Origin: MWBF01 sp964614645
GTDB lineage: Bacteria > Chloroflexota > Anaerolineae > CG2-30-64-16
Direction: 5' to 3'
Length of the DNA stretch: 31,960 nucleotides
Assembly: GCA_964614645.1 (NCBI GenBank)
Contig: CAZTMA010000051.1
Location: 1 to 31,960 of the forward strand
Part shown: piece by piece, positions 25,205 through 31,960 of the stretch
Layout of the letters: each line of letters begins with the position of its first letter
How positions within the stretch are numbered: the first letter of the stretch is position 1
Position numbers and translations under genes: made by a program
The notes under the pieces: generated by a model
The model's database searches: none
Seen by the model: the letters and a program-made list of their open reading frames with translations, nothing else
What the model was told of the DNA's origin: nothing

Positions 25205-28120
25205 ATGGGTTTCCTGCTGCGGACCTGGGCAATCGTCGTCGTTGCCCTGAAGCGACTCCTGTCGCAATTCGGCTTGAGTATCGCTACCCTTCTGGGCCTG
25301 ATCGTCTCCAGTGCACTGGTCATGAGCGTGCCGGCCTATGCCGATGCCGTGTACTACCGCATGCTCAAGACCGGGCTGTTCGGCGCGCCCGAGCAGGTCC
25401 AGGAAGCCACGGCGGCCTCCCGCGAGCCGTTTGCCTTCATGTTCCGCTATATCGGCTCGTGGCACGGCGCGGTGGAGTGGGCTGATATCGAGCCGTTGGA
25501 TGCCTTCATGGCTCCCGGCTTGAGCGACGTGCTGAACATGCCGCAGAAGGTCGCGGTGCGCCACTTCAAGACGGACAACCTGCGGCTCTTTCCGGCGAAT
25601 GCGGTCGAGTACGATGATGTAAAGAAGCCGCTCGCGTGGGTGTCCTTCAGCACGGCCAGCGACTTCGAGAATCATATCACCCTCGTGGAGGGGGCGTGGC
25701 CTGCGCCTGCCGCAGTCGGCGGCACAGAGCCGGTCGAGGTGCTGGTCAGTGATGGCCTGGCCGAGAAGCTGGGTCTGCACGCGGGCGAAGAGTACGTGGC
25801 GCTCGTGCCGCAGCAGCGGGGCAGCACCCGCCGGTTTGAAGTGCCCGTGCGCGTCTCGGGCGTCTGGGACGCCAAAGATCCTGACGAGTTGTACTGGTTT
25901 TACCGGCCCGTCGGGCTGGAAGAGCAGTTCATCGTTCCGGAAGCGACCTTCCTGCAGTACCTCAGTCCCTACCTGGAGAACGAGATCTACCTGGGCCTGT
26001 GGTACTTCGTTCTCGATGGGGACGATGTAACCGTCACCGAAGTCCCCGCACTGGTTAGCCGTATCATGCAGCTGCAGCAGCGCGTGGATAGCCTCCTGCC
26101 CGGGGCCAGCCTCGACCGGTCGCCGCTCACATCGCTCCAGTCCTACCGCCGCTCCGCAATGCTGCTGACCGTCCTGCTGTACGCATTCAATGTGCCGACG
26201 CTCGGCCTGCTCCTCGCGTTCATCGGCCTGACTGTGGGTCTGGCAGTCAACAGCCGGCGGAATGAAATTGCGGTCCTGCGCAGCCGGGGGGCCACGTCCA
26301 TGCAGGTTGTGGGCATCGCGTTCGTGGAGGCGGCGGTGCTTGGCCTGCTCGCGCTCCTGGCCGCAGTGCCTATCAGCGGCTGGATTGCCCAGGCGGTCGG
26401 CTCTACGACGAGCTTTCTCGATTTCACCCAGCGGGGCGACCTGCGGGTGAATTTCAGCCCGACGACCCTCGAACTGGGTCTGGCCGCTTTCGCCATCGCG
26501 CTGCTGGCGCAACTCTGGCCGACGTTCGCGGCGGCCAAGTTCACCATCGTGACCTATAAGCAGGAGCGCGCACGGCTGCTGCGGCCGCCGTGGTGGCAGC
26601 GTGCGTACCTGGACGTCCTGCTGCTCATCCCGGCGGGATACGGCGCGTATCTGCTGCGCCAGCAGGGCACCATTTCGGTGCCGGGTGCGGAGTTGAGCGG
26701 CGACCCGTTTGCCAACCCCCTGCTGTTCCTCGTGCCGGCGCTCGGCATTTTCGCCGTGACCCTGCTGGTCCTGCGGCTGATGCCGGCCATCATGTCGGTG
26801 CTTGCATGGGTGCTGGCGAAGATTGGCGGCGTGGGCGCGATGCTGGCAGCCCGTCAACTGGCGCGGATGCCCGGCACGTATGCGGGGCCGCTCATCCTGC
26901 TGGTGCTGACGTTGAGCCTCTCTGCGTTTACGGCCTCTCTGGCCGAGACGCTCGACGCGCACCTGTATGACCAGTCCTACTATGCGGTCGGCTCGGACAT
27001 GAGCGTGTATGAGCTGGCCGAAGATACGCAGGCCTCCGGCACGTTCATGTTCGGCACGGCCCCGGCAGAAACCGAGGAAGAAGAGGCTGTTGTTTCGGGC
27101 CCACGCTGGAACTTCCTCCCGGTGACGGAATATCTCGAAGTCCCCGGGGTAGAGGCAGCCGCACGCGTGGGCGAGTTCCCCGCGTCCAGCAATCTGAGCG
27201 GTGGCTTCCAGGAAGGCGAATTCATGGGCGTGGACCGCGCGGACTTCAGCCGGGTGGCGTACTGGCGCCGCGATTTCGCGGACTACCGCATGGGCACGCT
27301 GATGAACAACCTGGCGACCTCGCCGGATGCGGTCATCGTCCCGAGCGAGTTCCTGCGCCAGAATGCCCTCGCTATCGGCGACACCTTCCGCCTCCAAGTG
27401 CAGCTTTACGGCAAGGCAGTTGACCTCGATGCCAAGATTGCGGGGACGTTCGAGTATTTTCCGACCTGGTATCCTGGCAGCGAGGAGGTCGGTTGGCTGT
27501 TTGTCGGCAACCTAGACAACCTCTACGAGCTGGCGGGAGACCAGTACCCTTACGATGTCTGGCTGAGGACGGACGGCAAGCACACCGAAGACGAGATGAA
27601 CAAGCAGCTGCTCGACCTGGGCTTCCGCGCTTCGGTGAGCGATGTGGCGCTGGACCGGGTTGACAAGGAACAGACCCGTCCCGAGCGGCAGGGGTTGTTT
27701 GGGTTCCTGTCCATCGGGTTTGCCGCGGCGGCCCTGCTGACCGTGCTCGGGTTCTCGCTCTATGCGCTCTTCTCTTTCCGGCGGCGGTTCATCGAGTTGG
27801 GCATGTTGCGGGCCATCGGTCTTTCTTCCATGCAAATGACCGTGCTCCTGGCCGCCGAGCTGGCCTTCATCATCCTGGCGGGCCTCGTCATCGGCACCGT
27901 ACTGGGCGTGGCCGCGAGCGGCCTGTTCATCCCGTATTTGCAGGTTGGGTCCGGGCCGGAGGCGCTCATCCCGCCCTACCTGGTGTCCATCGCGTGGCCG
28001 TCCATCGTCCGTATCTGGGCGCTCTTCGGGCTGCTCTTCGTGGGTGTGTTGACCGTGCTCGCCGTCCTGCTGCTGCGCATGCGCATTTTCCAGGCGGTCA
28101 AGCTCGGCGAGACCGCATAA
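25205..28120 (+). CDS. FtsX/MacB-type ABC permease, double FtsX domain
   Basis: The 971-residue protein has an N-terminal helix (about residues 10-38), a large extracytoplasmic domain (to about residue 315) and a first FtsX unit of three to four helices. There LAVNSRRNEIAVLRSRGATS is the typical cytoplasmic motif (residues about 347-366). More helices lie around 475-500 and 540-590, and a second extracytoplasmic domain follows. The C-terminal FtsX unit has FSFRRRFIELGMLRAIGLSS. Long single-chain double-FtsX permeases of this kind move lipids, lipoproteins or peptides, or act as mechanotransducers. Its ATPase partners are the next two genes. Confidence 0.92.
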   Translation: MGFLLRTWAIVVVALKRLLSQFGLSIATLLGLIVSSALVMSVPAYADAVYYRMLKTGLFGAPEQVQEATAASREPFAFMFRYIGSWHGAVEWADIEPLDAFMAPGLSDVLNMPQKVAVRHFKTDNLRLFPANAVEYDDVKKPLAWVSFSTASDFENHITLVEGAWPAPAAVGGTEPVEVLVSDGLAEKLGLHAGEEYVALVPQQRGSTRRFEVPVRVSGVWDAKDPDELYWFYRPVGLEEQFIVPEATFLQYLSPYLENEIYLGLWYFVLDGDDVTVTEVPALVSRIMQLQQRVDSLLPGASLDRSPLTSLQSYRRSAMLLTVLLYAFNVPTLGLLLAFIGLTVGLAVNSRRNEIAVLRSRGATSMQVVGIAFVEAAVLGLLALLAAVPISGWIAQAVGSTTSFLDFTQRGDLRVNFSPTTLELGLAAFAIALLAQLWPTFAAAKFTIVTYKQERARLLRPPWWQRAYLDVLLLIPAGYGAYLLRQQGTISVPGAELSGDPFANPLLFLVPALGIFAVTLLVLRLMPAIMSVLAWVLAKIGGVGAMLAARQLARMPGTYAGPLILLVLTLSLSAFTASLAETLDAHLYDQSYYAVGSDMSVYELAEDTQASGTFMFGTAPAETEEEEAVVSGPRWNFLPVTEYLEVPGVEAAARVGEFPASSNLSGGFQEGEFMGVDRADFSRVAYWRRDFADYRMGTLMNNLATSPDAVIVPSEFLRQNALAIGDTFRLQVQLYGKAVDLDAKIAGTFEYFPTWYPGSEEVGWLFVGNLDNLYELAGDQYPYDVWLRTDGKHTEDEMNKQLLDLGFRASVSDVALDRVDKEQTRPERQGLFGFLSIGFAAAALLTVLGFSLYALFSFRRRFIELGMLRAIGLSSMQMTVLLAAELAFIILAGLVIGTVLGVAASGLFIPYLQVGSGPEALIPPYLVSIAWPSIVRIWALFGLLFVGVLTVLAVLLLRMRIFQAVKLGETA

Positions 28121-28129
28121 GGCAGGTTC

Positions 28130-29125
28130 ATGTCACAAGAGCAATTTATTATCTGCGATAACCTGGTCAAGATCTACAAGGTCGCCCAGCTCGAGGTCGT
28201 CGCGCTGCAGGGGCTGGACCTGACCGTCGCGCGCGGGGAGCTGCTCGGCGTCGTCGGCGCCAGCGGCAGCGGCAAGTCCACCCTGATGAACATCGTCGGC
28301 GGGCTGGACCGGCCCACCGCGGGCCGCGTGTGGGTGAACAACCAGGACCTGCTCAAGATGTCCGATCTGGCGCTCGACCACTACCGCCGCGAGCAGGTTG
28401 GGTTCGTCTGGCAGCAGAGTGCGCGCAACCTGATCCCCTATCTGTCGGCGGAGGAGAACGTCGAGCTGCCGATGACGCTGGCCGGCACGGTGCGGGGCAA
28501 GCGCAAGCGCGCGCAGATGCTCCTGGAGACGGTCGGACTGACTCGGCGGCGGCGCCATGCGTTGGGCCAGCTCTCCGGCGGCGAGCAGCAGCGCGTGGCG
28601 ATTGCCGTCGCGCTGGCCAACGACCCGCGTATGTTGCTGGCCGACGAGCCAACCGGCGAGGTGGACACCGAAACCGCGCTGACCATCTATGCGGCGTTTC
28701 GCCAGTTGACCACCGACCTGGGCGTGACGACGCTGATCGTCAGCCACGACCCCGGCATAGCGCGGCATGTGGACCGGGTTGTCGCAATCCGCGATGGCAA
28801 GCTGGCCGCGGAGACGATGCGCCAGGCGAGGGCGGAGCGCGTCAACGGCAATGGGGACGAGGGCGAGGCCGAGGTCGAGGAAGAAGAAGTCTTCGAGGAA
28901 TTGCTGGTCCTCGACTCCGCGGGCCGCCTCCAGATTCCCAAGCACTTGCTGGAGGAGTACGGCTTCCAGGGCCGCGCGCGCATCGAGGTCCACGAGGACG
29001 GGGTGCTGATCAGGCCGGCGACGCGCCAGGGCGACGAGCGTGTGGCGAGCGCCGCAGTGGATGAGCTGACTGAGCGCAAGCGCCGGGGCGGGCTGCTCGG
29101 GCGTCTGCTGCACCGGGGCAATTGA
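28130..29125 (+). CDS. LolD/MacB-type ABC ATPase with C-terminal AbrB-like domain
   Basis: Residues 1-235 are a MacB/LolD-type ATPase with Walker A GASGSGKST (about 44-52), Q-loop VWQQSARNLIPYLSAEENVE, signature LSGGEQQR, Walker B MLLADEPTGEVD and H-loop VSHDPG. An acidic linker of Glu and Asp (about 243-257) leads to a swapped-hairpin AbrB/SpoVT-like segment (about 258-300): LVLDSAGRLQIPKHLLEEYG followed by ARIEVHEDGVLIRPA. A basic tail ends the protein at residue 331, about 100 residues longer than ordinary LolD. AbrB domains usually dimerise and can bind DNA; here dimerisation of the motor or a regulatory role is possible. The gene starts 10 bases after the permease stop. Confidence 0.92.
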   Translation: MSQEQFIICDNLVKIYKVAQLEVVALQGLDLTVARGELLGVVGASGSGKSTLMNIVGGLDRPTAGRVWVNNQDLLKMSDLALDHYRREQVGFVWQQSARNLIPYLSAEENVELPMTLAGTVRGKRKRAQMLLETVGLTRRRRHALGQLSGGEQQRVAIAVALANDPRMLLADEPTGEVDTETALTIYAAFRQLTTDLGVTTLIVSHDPGIARHVDRVVAIRDGKLAAETMRQARAERVNGNGDEGEAEVEEEEVFEELLVLDSAGRLQIPKHLLEEYGFQGRARIEVHEDGVLIRPATRQGDERVASAAVDELTERKRRGGLLGRLLHRGN

Positions 29126-29148
29126 TAAGGGCGACGAGGTTCGGATTC

Positions 29149-29841
29149 ATGCAACCAGAGACAAACGGCACGCCGGCAGTCGAAATCGCTGGCCTGAAGC
29201 GCATCTATAAGGTCGGGGCGATGGAAGTGGCCGCGCTGCGCGGCATCGACCTGTCCATCCCCGCGGGCGGATTTGTGGCGCTCAAGGGGCGGTCGGGCAG
29301 CGGCAAGACGACCCTGCTGAACTGCGTGGGCGGGCTGGACCGGCCTAGCAGCGGAACAGTGCGCGTCTTCGGTGAGGAGATTGCTAAGTTGAGCGACCGG
29401 CAGCGTACGCGGTGGCGGTCACGCCACATCGGCTTCATCTTCCAGTCGTTCGGGCTCCTGCCGACGCTGTCGGCGTATGAGAACGTAGAGTTGATGCTGC
29501 GCATCTCCGGCGCGCGCATCCGGGAGCGGAAGGAGCGGGCGGTCTACTGCCTCAACCTGGTCGGCCTGACCAAGTGGATGCACCACCGGCCGTATGAGCT
29601 GTCCGGCGGCCAGCAGCAGCGCGTGGCGATTGCCCGCGCGCTGGCCAACAAGCCCCGCCTGATGCTGGCCGACGAGCCGACGGGTGAGCTGGACAGCACG
29701 ACCGCGCGCGAAGTGCTGACTCTCTTCCGCCAGGTCATCGAGCACGAGCACGTCACCATCCTCATGTCGTCGCACGACCAACTGGTGGACGAATACGTGG
29801 ACCGCATCGTGTCTCTGCGCGACGGGCAAGTAGTCTCCTGA
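29149..29841 (+). CDS. LolD/MacB-type ABC ATPase (second)
   Basis: The 230-residue protein has the normal LolD length. Motifs are Walker A GRSGSGKTT, Q-loop IFQSFGLLPTLSAYENVELM, signature LSGGQQQR, Walker B LMLADEPTGELD and H-loop MSSHDQLVDEYVD. ATG 29149 is chosen because GAGG lies 9 bases upstream and an N-terminal extension from TTG 29122 adds nothing family-like. It differs from the preceding ATPase in sequence and lacks its C-terminal domain, so the permease may be driven by a heterodimer of the two. The operon ends 4 bases later at a long palindrome. Confidence 0.95.
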   Translation: MQPETNGTPAVEIAGLKRIYKVGAMEVAALRGIDLSIPAGGFVALKGRSGSGKTTLLNCVGGLDRPSSGTVRVFGEEIAKLSDRQRTRWRSRHIGFIFQSFGLLPTLSAYENVELMLRISGARIRERKERAVYCLNLVGLTKWMHHRPYELSGGQQQRVAIARALANKPRLMLADEPTGELDSTTAREVLTLFRQVIEHEHVTILMSSHDQLVDEYVDRIVSLRDGQVVS

Positions 29842-29845
29842 AACG

Positions 29846-29905
29846 CTTCGCGTCTTTGGCGTCTTCGCGGTTCAGCTAAACCGCGAAGACGCCAAGAACG
29901 CGAAG
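29846..29905. terminator. Long palindrome between convergent genes
   Basis: Two 27-base arms (29846-29872 and 29879-29905) match at 25 positions, with a two-base mismatch and a six-base loop. The arms carry GGCGTCTTCGCGGTT and its complement. It sits 4 bases after the ATPase stop and 9 bases before the stop of the convergent membrane-protein gene, so it should terminate both. From memory, similar palindromes recur in Chloroflexota genomes, which would make it a dispersed repeat; I cannot check that here. Confidence 0.75.
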
Positions 29906-29914
29906 TTTCCTCTT

Positions 29915-30385
29915 TTAGCCCAACCGGAACAAGGGCCGGCCCGCGCCCGCGGGCATGAACGGCCACGGGATGCTGATGAAGATAATGAGCAGCGCGGCCA
30001 GGAAGAAGAGGGCCGCAAGGCGGTGCTTCGCGGCCGCGGGCCGGTCGCGCCGCGCGAGGCTCCGACCCACATGCGCTACCACCAGCGCGACCACCATCCC
30101 GAAGAGATGCTCCACGGCATAGAAGCGCAAGACAGAGTTGCTCATCGCCGCGCCGAAATCGCGCAGCGCGCCGGTCGTCATCGGGCTGAAGACGACGTAG
30201 AGCAGGAAGCCGATCAGCAACTGCACGTCCAGGCTGGTGACGAAGGCCAAGCCCATGCGGTTATCGGTCTGCGTCCAGGGCCGGTTGCCCCGCCAGCCCA
30301 TGAATCCGCGCACCACGGCGATGATGCCAAGGATGAGAACCACCCAACGAAGCAGCGAGTGCAGGGTCAACAGAAACGGGTACAT
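29915..30385 (-). CDS. Small four-helix membrane protein of unknown function
   Basis: The 156-residue protein has four hydrophobic segments: LLRWVVLILGIIAVVRGF, then VQLLIGFLLYVVF, a third around HLFGMVVALVVAHVG, and AALFFLAALLIIFISIPW near the C-terminus. Several His residues lie in or near the helices (LLTLHSLLRW, AVEHLFG, VAHVGRS, AKHRL), which recalls small haem-binding cytochrome b-like membrane proteins, but no known motif confirms this. The ATG has AAAGGAAG upstream on the minus strand. It is convergent with the ABC operon. I do not assign a function. Confidence 0.7.
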   Translation of the reverse strand: MYPFLLTLHSLLRWVVLILGIIAVVRGFMGWRGNRPWTQTDNRMGLAFVTSLDVQLLIGFLLYVVFSPMTTGALRDFGAAMSNSVLRFYAVEHLFGMVVALVVAHVGRSLARRDRPAAAKHRLAALFFLAALLIIFISIPWPFMPAGAGRPLFRLG

Positions 30386-30521
30386 AGTCTTCCTTTCGTG
30401 ATGACAGTGGCCCCAGCGGAGAGGCCATCGGAGACAGAATGCACTATCTGCGCGACGGTTTCCGGCTTCAAGCTTCCAGTTTCCAGGTTCTCAACTGCTG
30501 TCCAGGTGAGACCAAGTCGTT

Positions 30522-30893
30522 TCATACGAGCAGTTCGAGGTCAACCTTGAGAGCTGTCGCCAGCTTCGCCAGCACTTGTGCAGAACCGCGCCTCTTGCCG
30601 CTCTCAAGCTGAGACAAGTACGGCACGCTGATGCCCGCCGCTGCCGCCAGCTGTGGCTGAGTAAGACCGCGATGTTCTCGCAGCACGCGCACCGATTCGC
30701 GCTGATGAATGAGCGCCAGGGCAACATCGGCCGGGAAGGTTTCCTCTTCACCCGTTTCGAGCCTCGCGACACGCTCTTGCAAATCGCGCAAGTCTTCCTG
30801 CATCTCCAGTTCTTCAAGCATGTTTTGATAGTCTTCAAACGGAATGACAACCCATTCCGGACGGCCGTTTTTTTCGATAATCTGTACTGTCAT
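30522..30893 (-). CDS. Antitoxin with C-terminal XRE helix-turn-helix
   Basis: The 123-residue protein has a Phd-like N-terminus (VQIIEKNGRPEWVVIPFEDY followed by an acidic helix). Its C-terminal Cro/C1-type helix-turn-helix reads VLREHRGLTQPQLAAAAGIS and then VPYLSQLESGKRRGS. It begins with ATG overlapping the toxin stop by 4 bp (ATGA), so the two are made together. The layout, toxin first and HTH antitoxin second, is that of HigBA-type modules, and the protein should repress its own operon. Frames further upstream on this strand belong to the toxin, so ATG 30893 is the start. Confidence 0.88.
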   Translation of the reverse strand: MTVQIIEKNGRPEWVVIPFEDYQNMLEELEMQEDLRDLQERVARLETGEEETFPADVALALIHQRESVRVLREHRGLTQPQLAAAAGISVPYLSQLESGKRRGSAQVLAKLATALKVDLELLV

Positions 30894-31147
30894 CGGTACA
30901 CATCTCCCCGCGGCCCTACTTTCACGACCCACAGAATCAAGCGATTGTCTTTCAACTGGTAGATTACACGCCATTCGCCCACGCGGAGCCGGAAGGCGTC
31001 CATACCCTTCAACCGCGTGACTTCAGGATGGTGCGCATAAGGGTCGGCCGCAATCAGTTCAAGCCTGGCATGAATGCGGTCTACGACTGTCGCCGGGATG
31101 CGGCGCATGTCCTTGATGGCGGCGACAGAGTATTCTATTTGATACAT
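30890..31147 (-). CDS. RelE/ParE-family toxin
   Basis: The 85-residue protein has the RelE fold signature: YSVAAIKDMRRIPATVVDRI near the N-terminus, then VTRLKGMDAFRLRVGEWRVI and a C-terminal VKVGPRGDVYR. The conserved Arg residues of the RLRVGEWR and RGDVYR motifs are present. The usual His before the last Arg pair (GHRRDVYR) is Pro here. RelE proteins cleave mRNA on ribosomes. The gene is first in a two-gene operon with its antitoxin. A palindrome lies 11 bases upstream of the start. Confidence 0.9.
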   Translation of the reverse strand: MYQIEYSVAAIKDMRRIPATVVDRIHARLELIAADPYAHHPEVTRLKGMDAFRLRVGEWRVIYQLKDNRLILWVVKVGPRGDVYR

Positions 31148-31157
31148 TAGCCATACC

Positions 31158-31172
31158 TTAGCATATTGCTAA
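31158..31172 (-). promoter_or_regulatory. Operator palindrome of the toxin-antitoxin operon
   Basis: TTAGCATATTGCTAA consists of a 6-bp inverted repeat (TTAGCA/TGCTAA) around a three-base TAT centre, just upstream of the toxin start on the minus strand. It is AT-rich in an otherwise GC-rich region and lies at promoter distance from the start. An antitoxin-toxin complex bound there would close the promoter. Confidence 0.6.
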
Positions 31173-31251
31173 TATACATGCAAGGGGGAGATGTCTCATT
31201 TGCGATATGCGCAGTGCGGTGCTGCAAATCGCAGCGTTCGGCGGTCCGGCC

Positions 31252-31960
31252 TCAATCCACGACCGTGGCGCGAATCGCGTCTTCGCTGTATTCCGCAGCC
31301 CGGAGCGGCTCGACCAGGTCCGCGGCGATGTCGGGGACGTAGGCGCGGAGCCAGCGGCAGTCGCGGGGCGCCAGCGTGTACTCGCCCAACCCGGCGGGCA
31401 GGACGGCGGACTGGCGTTGCAGTTCGAGCGCGCCGCCGGCCCACTGCACGTTGAGGCTGCCGTCGATGACCGTCAGGATCTCGAACGAGCCCGGGTGGGT
31501 CGCCAGCGTCTGCGGTTCGTCCGCTTGCCAGCGTTCCAGCGCAAAGAACGGGCACGCGACGAGCACATCGCGGCCCGGCCCGAGCGCCAGCGGGGCCAGC
31601 AGGCCGCGGCCAGGGGGGGTGAAGTCCAGCACGTCGAGCGATTTGGCGACGTGCAACTCCCGTGGCCGACCCGTACTGGCATCCTTGCGGCCGTAGTCGT
31701 ACAGGCGGTAGGTGATGTCCGACTTCTGCTGGATTTCGTAGAGCAGGATGCCGCGGCCTATTGCGTGGACCGTTCCGGCGGGGACGTAGACGGTGTCGCC
31801 GGCTGCGGCCGGGGTGTGTTGCAGTAGGTCGAGGAGCGTGTCGTCAGCGATGGCCGCAGTCACCTCTGCGGGCGAGGTGGGCCGCGCGAAGCCGTAGATC
31901 AGCTCCGCGCCGGGGTCTGCATCCAGGATGTGCCAGGCCTCGGTCTTCCCGTGGAAGCCG
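31252..31960 (-). CDS. manA: Mannose-6-phosphate isomerase class I, C-terminal part
   Basis: The last 235 residues are visible; the gene runs off the window end. The visible N-terminal stretch GKTEAWHILDADPGAELIYG is the classic PMI motif. Then come VYVPAGTVHAIGRGILLYE and IQQKSDITYRLYDYGR, with the metal-binding His in the cupin fold. The C-terminal half is a second beta-barrel domain with FEILTVIDGSLNVQWAGG. The visible length fits the short Bacillus-type class I enzymes of about 320 residues. It interconverts mannose 6-phosphate and fructose 6-phosphate and needs a divalent metal. The gene reads away from the window end and ends 79 bases before the toxin-antitoxin operator. Confidence 0.93.
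   Translation of the reverse strand, partial: GFHGKTEAWHILDADPGAELIYGFARPTSPAEVTAAIADDTLLDLLQHTPAAAGDTVYVPAGTVHAIGRGILLYEIQQKSDITYRLYDYGRKDASTGRPRELHVAKSLDVLDFTPPGRGLLAPLALGPGRDVLVACPFFALERWQADEPQTLATHPGSFEILTVIDGSLNVQWAGGALELQRQSAVLPAGLGEYTLAPRDCRWLRAYVPDIAADLVEPLRAAEYSEDAIRATVVD

Noticed and set aside
24920..27397. Very long antisense open frame (825 codons) opposite the adaptor and permease genes
   Set aside because: It is rich in Arg, His and Gln, with no domain or start signal, and lies opposite clear MFP and FtsX genes. High GC content and codon bias explain it.
29122..29148. TTG start for the second LolD-type ATPase
   Set aside because: It has no ribosome-binding site at proper distance and adds nine residues unlike the family; ATG 29149 has GAGG upstream.

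Overview
The window is a high-GC stretch of an assembled bacterial contig (one run of 100 Ns). It most likely comes from an uncultured Chloroflexota, Anaerolineae/Caldilinea-like. This is inferred from the lipoprotein style (Ala/Pro/Thr-rich or Val/Glu-repeat linkers right after the lipobox Cys), a secreted NBR1-Ig-like/PPC protein, several carbohydrate ABC importers and a DUF4230 protein. No rRNA, tRNA or CRISPR was found.

Region 1 (1-7736, + strand): the 3' end of a macro-domain gene, then a LacI-family regulator with its own good promoter. A tight five-gene group follows: family-1 sugar-binding lipoprotein, two MalF/MalG-type permeases, a DUF3604 (PHP-like) protein and a Cys-type sulfatase. 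The last two overlap by 4 bp. The group reads as an import-and-desulfation locus for a sulfated sugar or sulfate ester, under LacI-type control.

Region 2 (7737-12909): a patchwork of small and damaged genes. It holds a frameshifted DUF2177 membrane protein, a small lipoprotein with an apparent CTG start, a cupin remnant in about 0.75 kb of degenerate DNA, a translationally coupled minus-strand pair (DUF4230 and EcsC-like), an intradiol-dioxygenase-like lipoprotein interrupted by the assembly gap, and the NBR1-Ig/PPC secreted protein, which ends at a terminator.

Region 3 (13003-23641, + strand): a perfect-consensus sigma-70 promoter, a perfect palindrome at its start site and a structured leader of about 230 nt precede a complete Dpp/Opp-type importer (binding protein, two permeases, two ATPases). 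A cytoplasmic GH3 glycosidase follows, then a ribulokinase (AraB-type) after a strong hairpin. The GH3 and AraB neighbours suggest the importer carries plant-type oligosaccharides (possibly arabinose-containing) rather than peptides. Two very stable tandem hairpins separate the binding-protein gene from the permeases, probably to set unequal expression.

Region 4 (23796-29841, + strand): a MacA-like adaptor lipoprotein, a large double FtsX-type permease and two LolD/MacB-type ATPases. The first ATPase carries a C-terminal AbrB-like domain after an acidic linker. The operon ends at a long palindrome shared with a convergent gene.

Region 5 (29915-31960, - strand): a small four-helix membrane protein, a RelE-type toxin/XRE antitoxin module with a palindromic operator, and the 3' part of a class I mannose-6-phosphate isomerase running off the window end.
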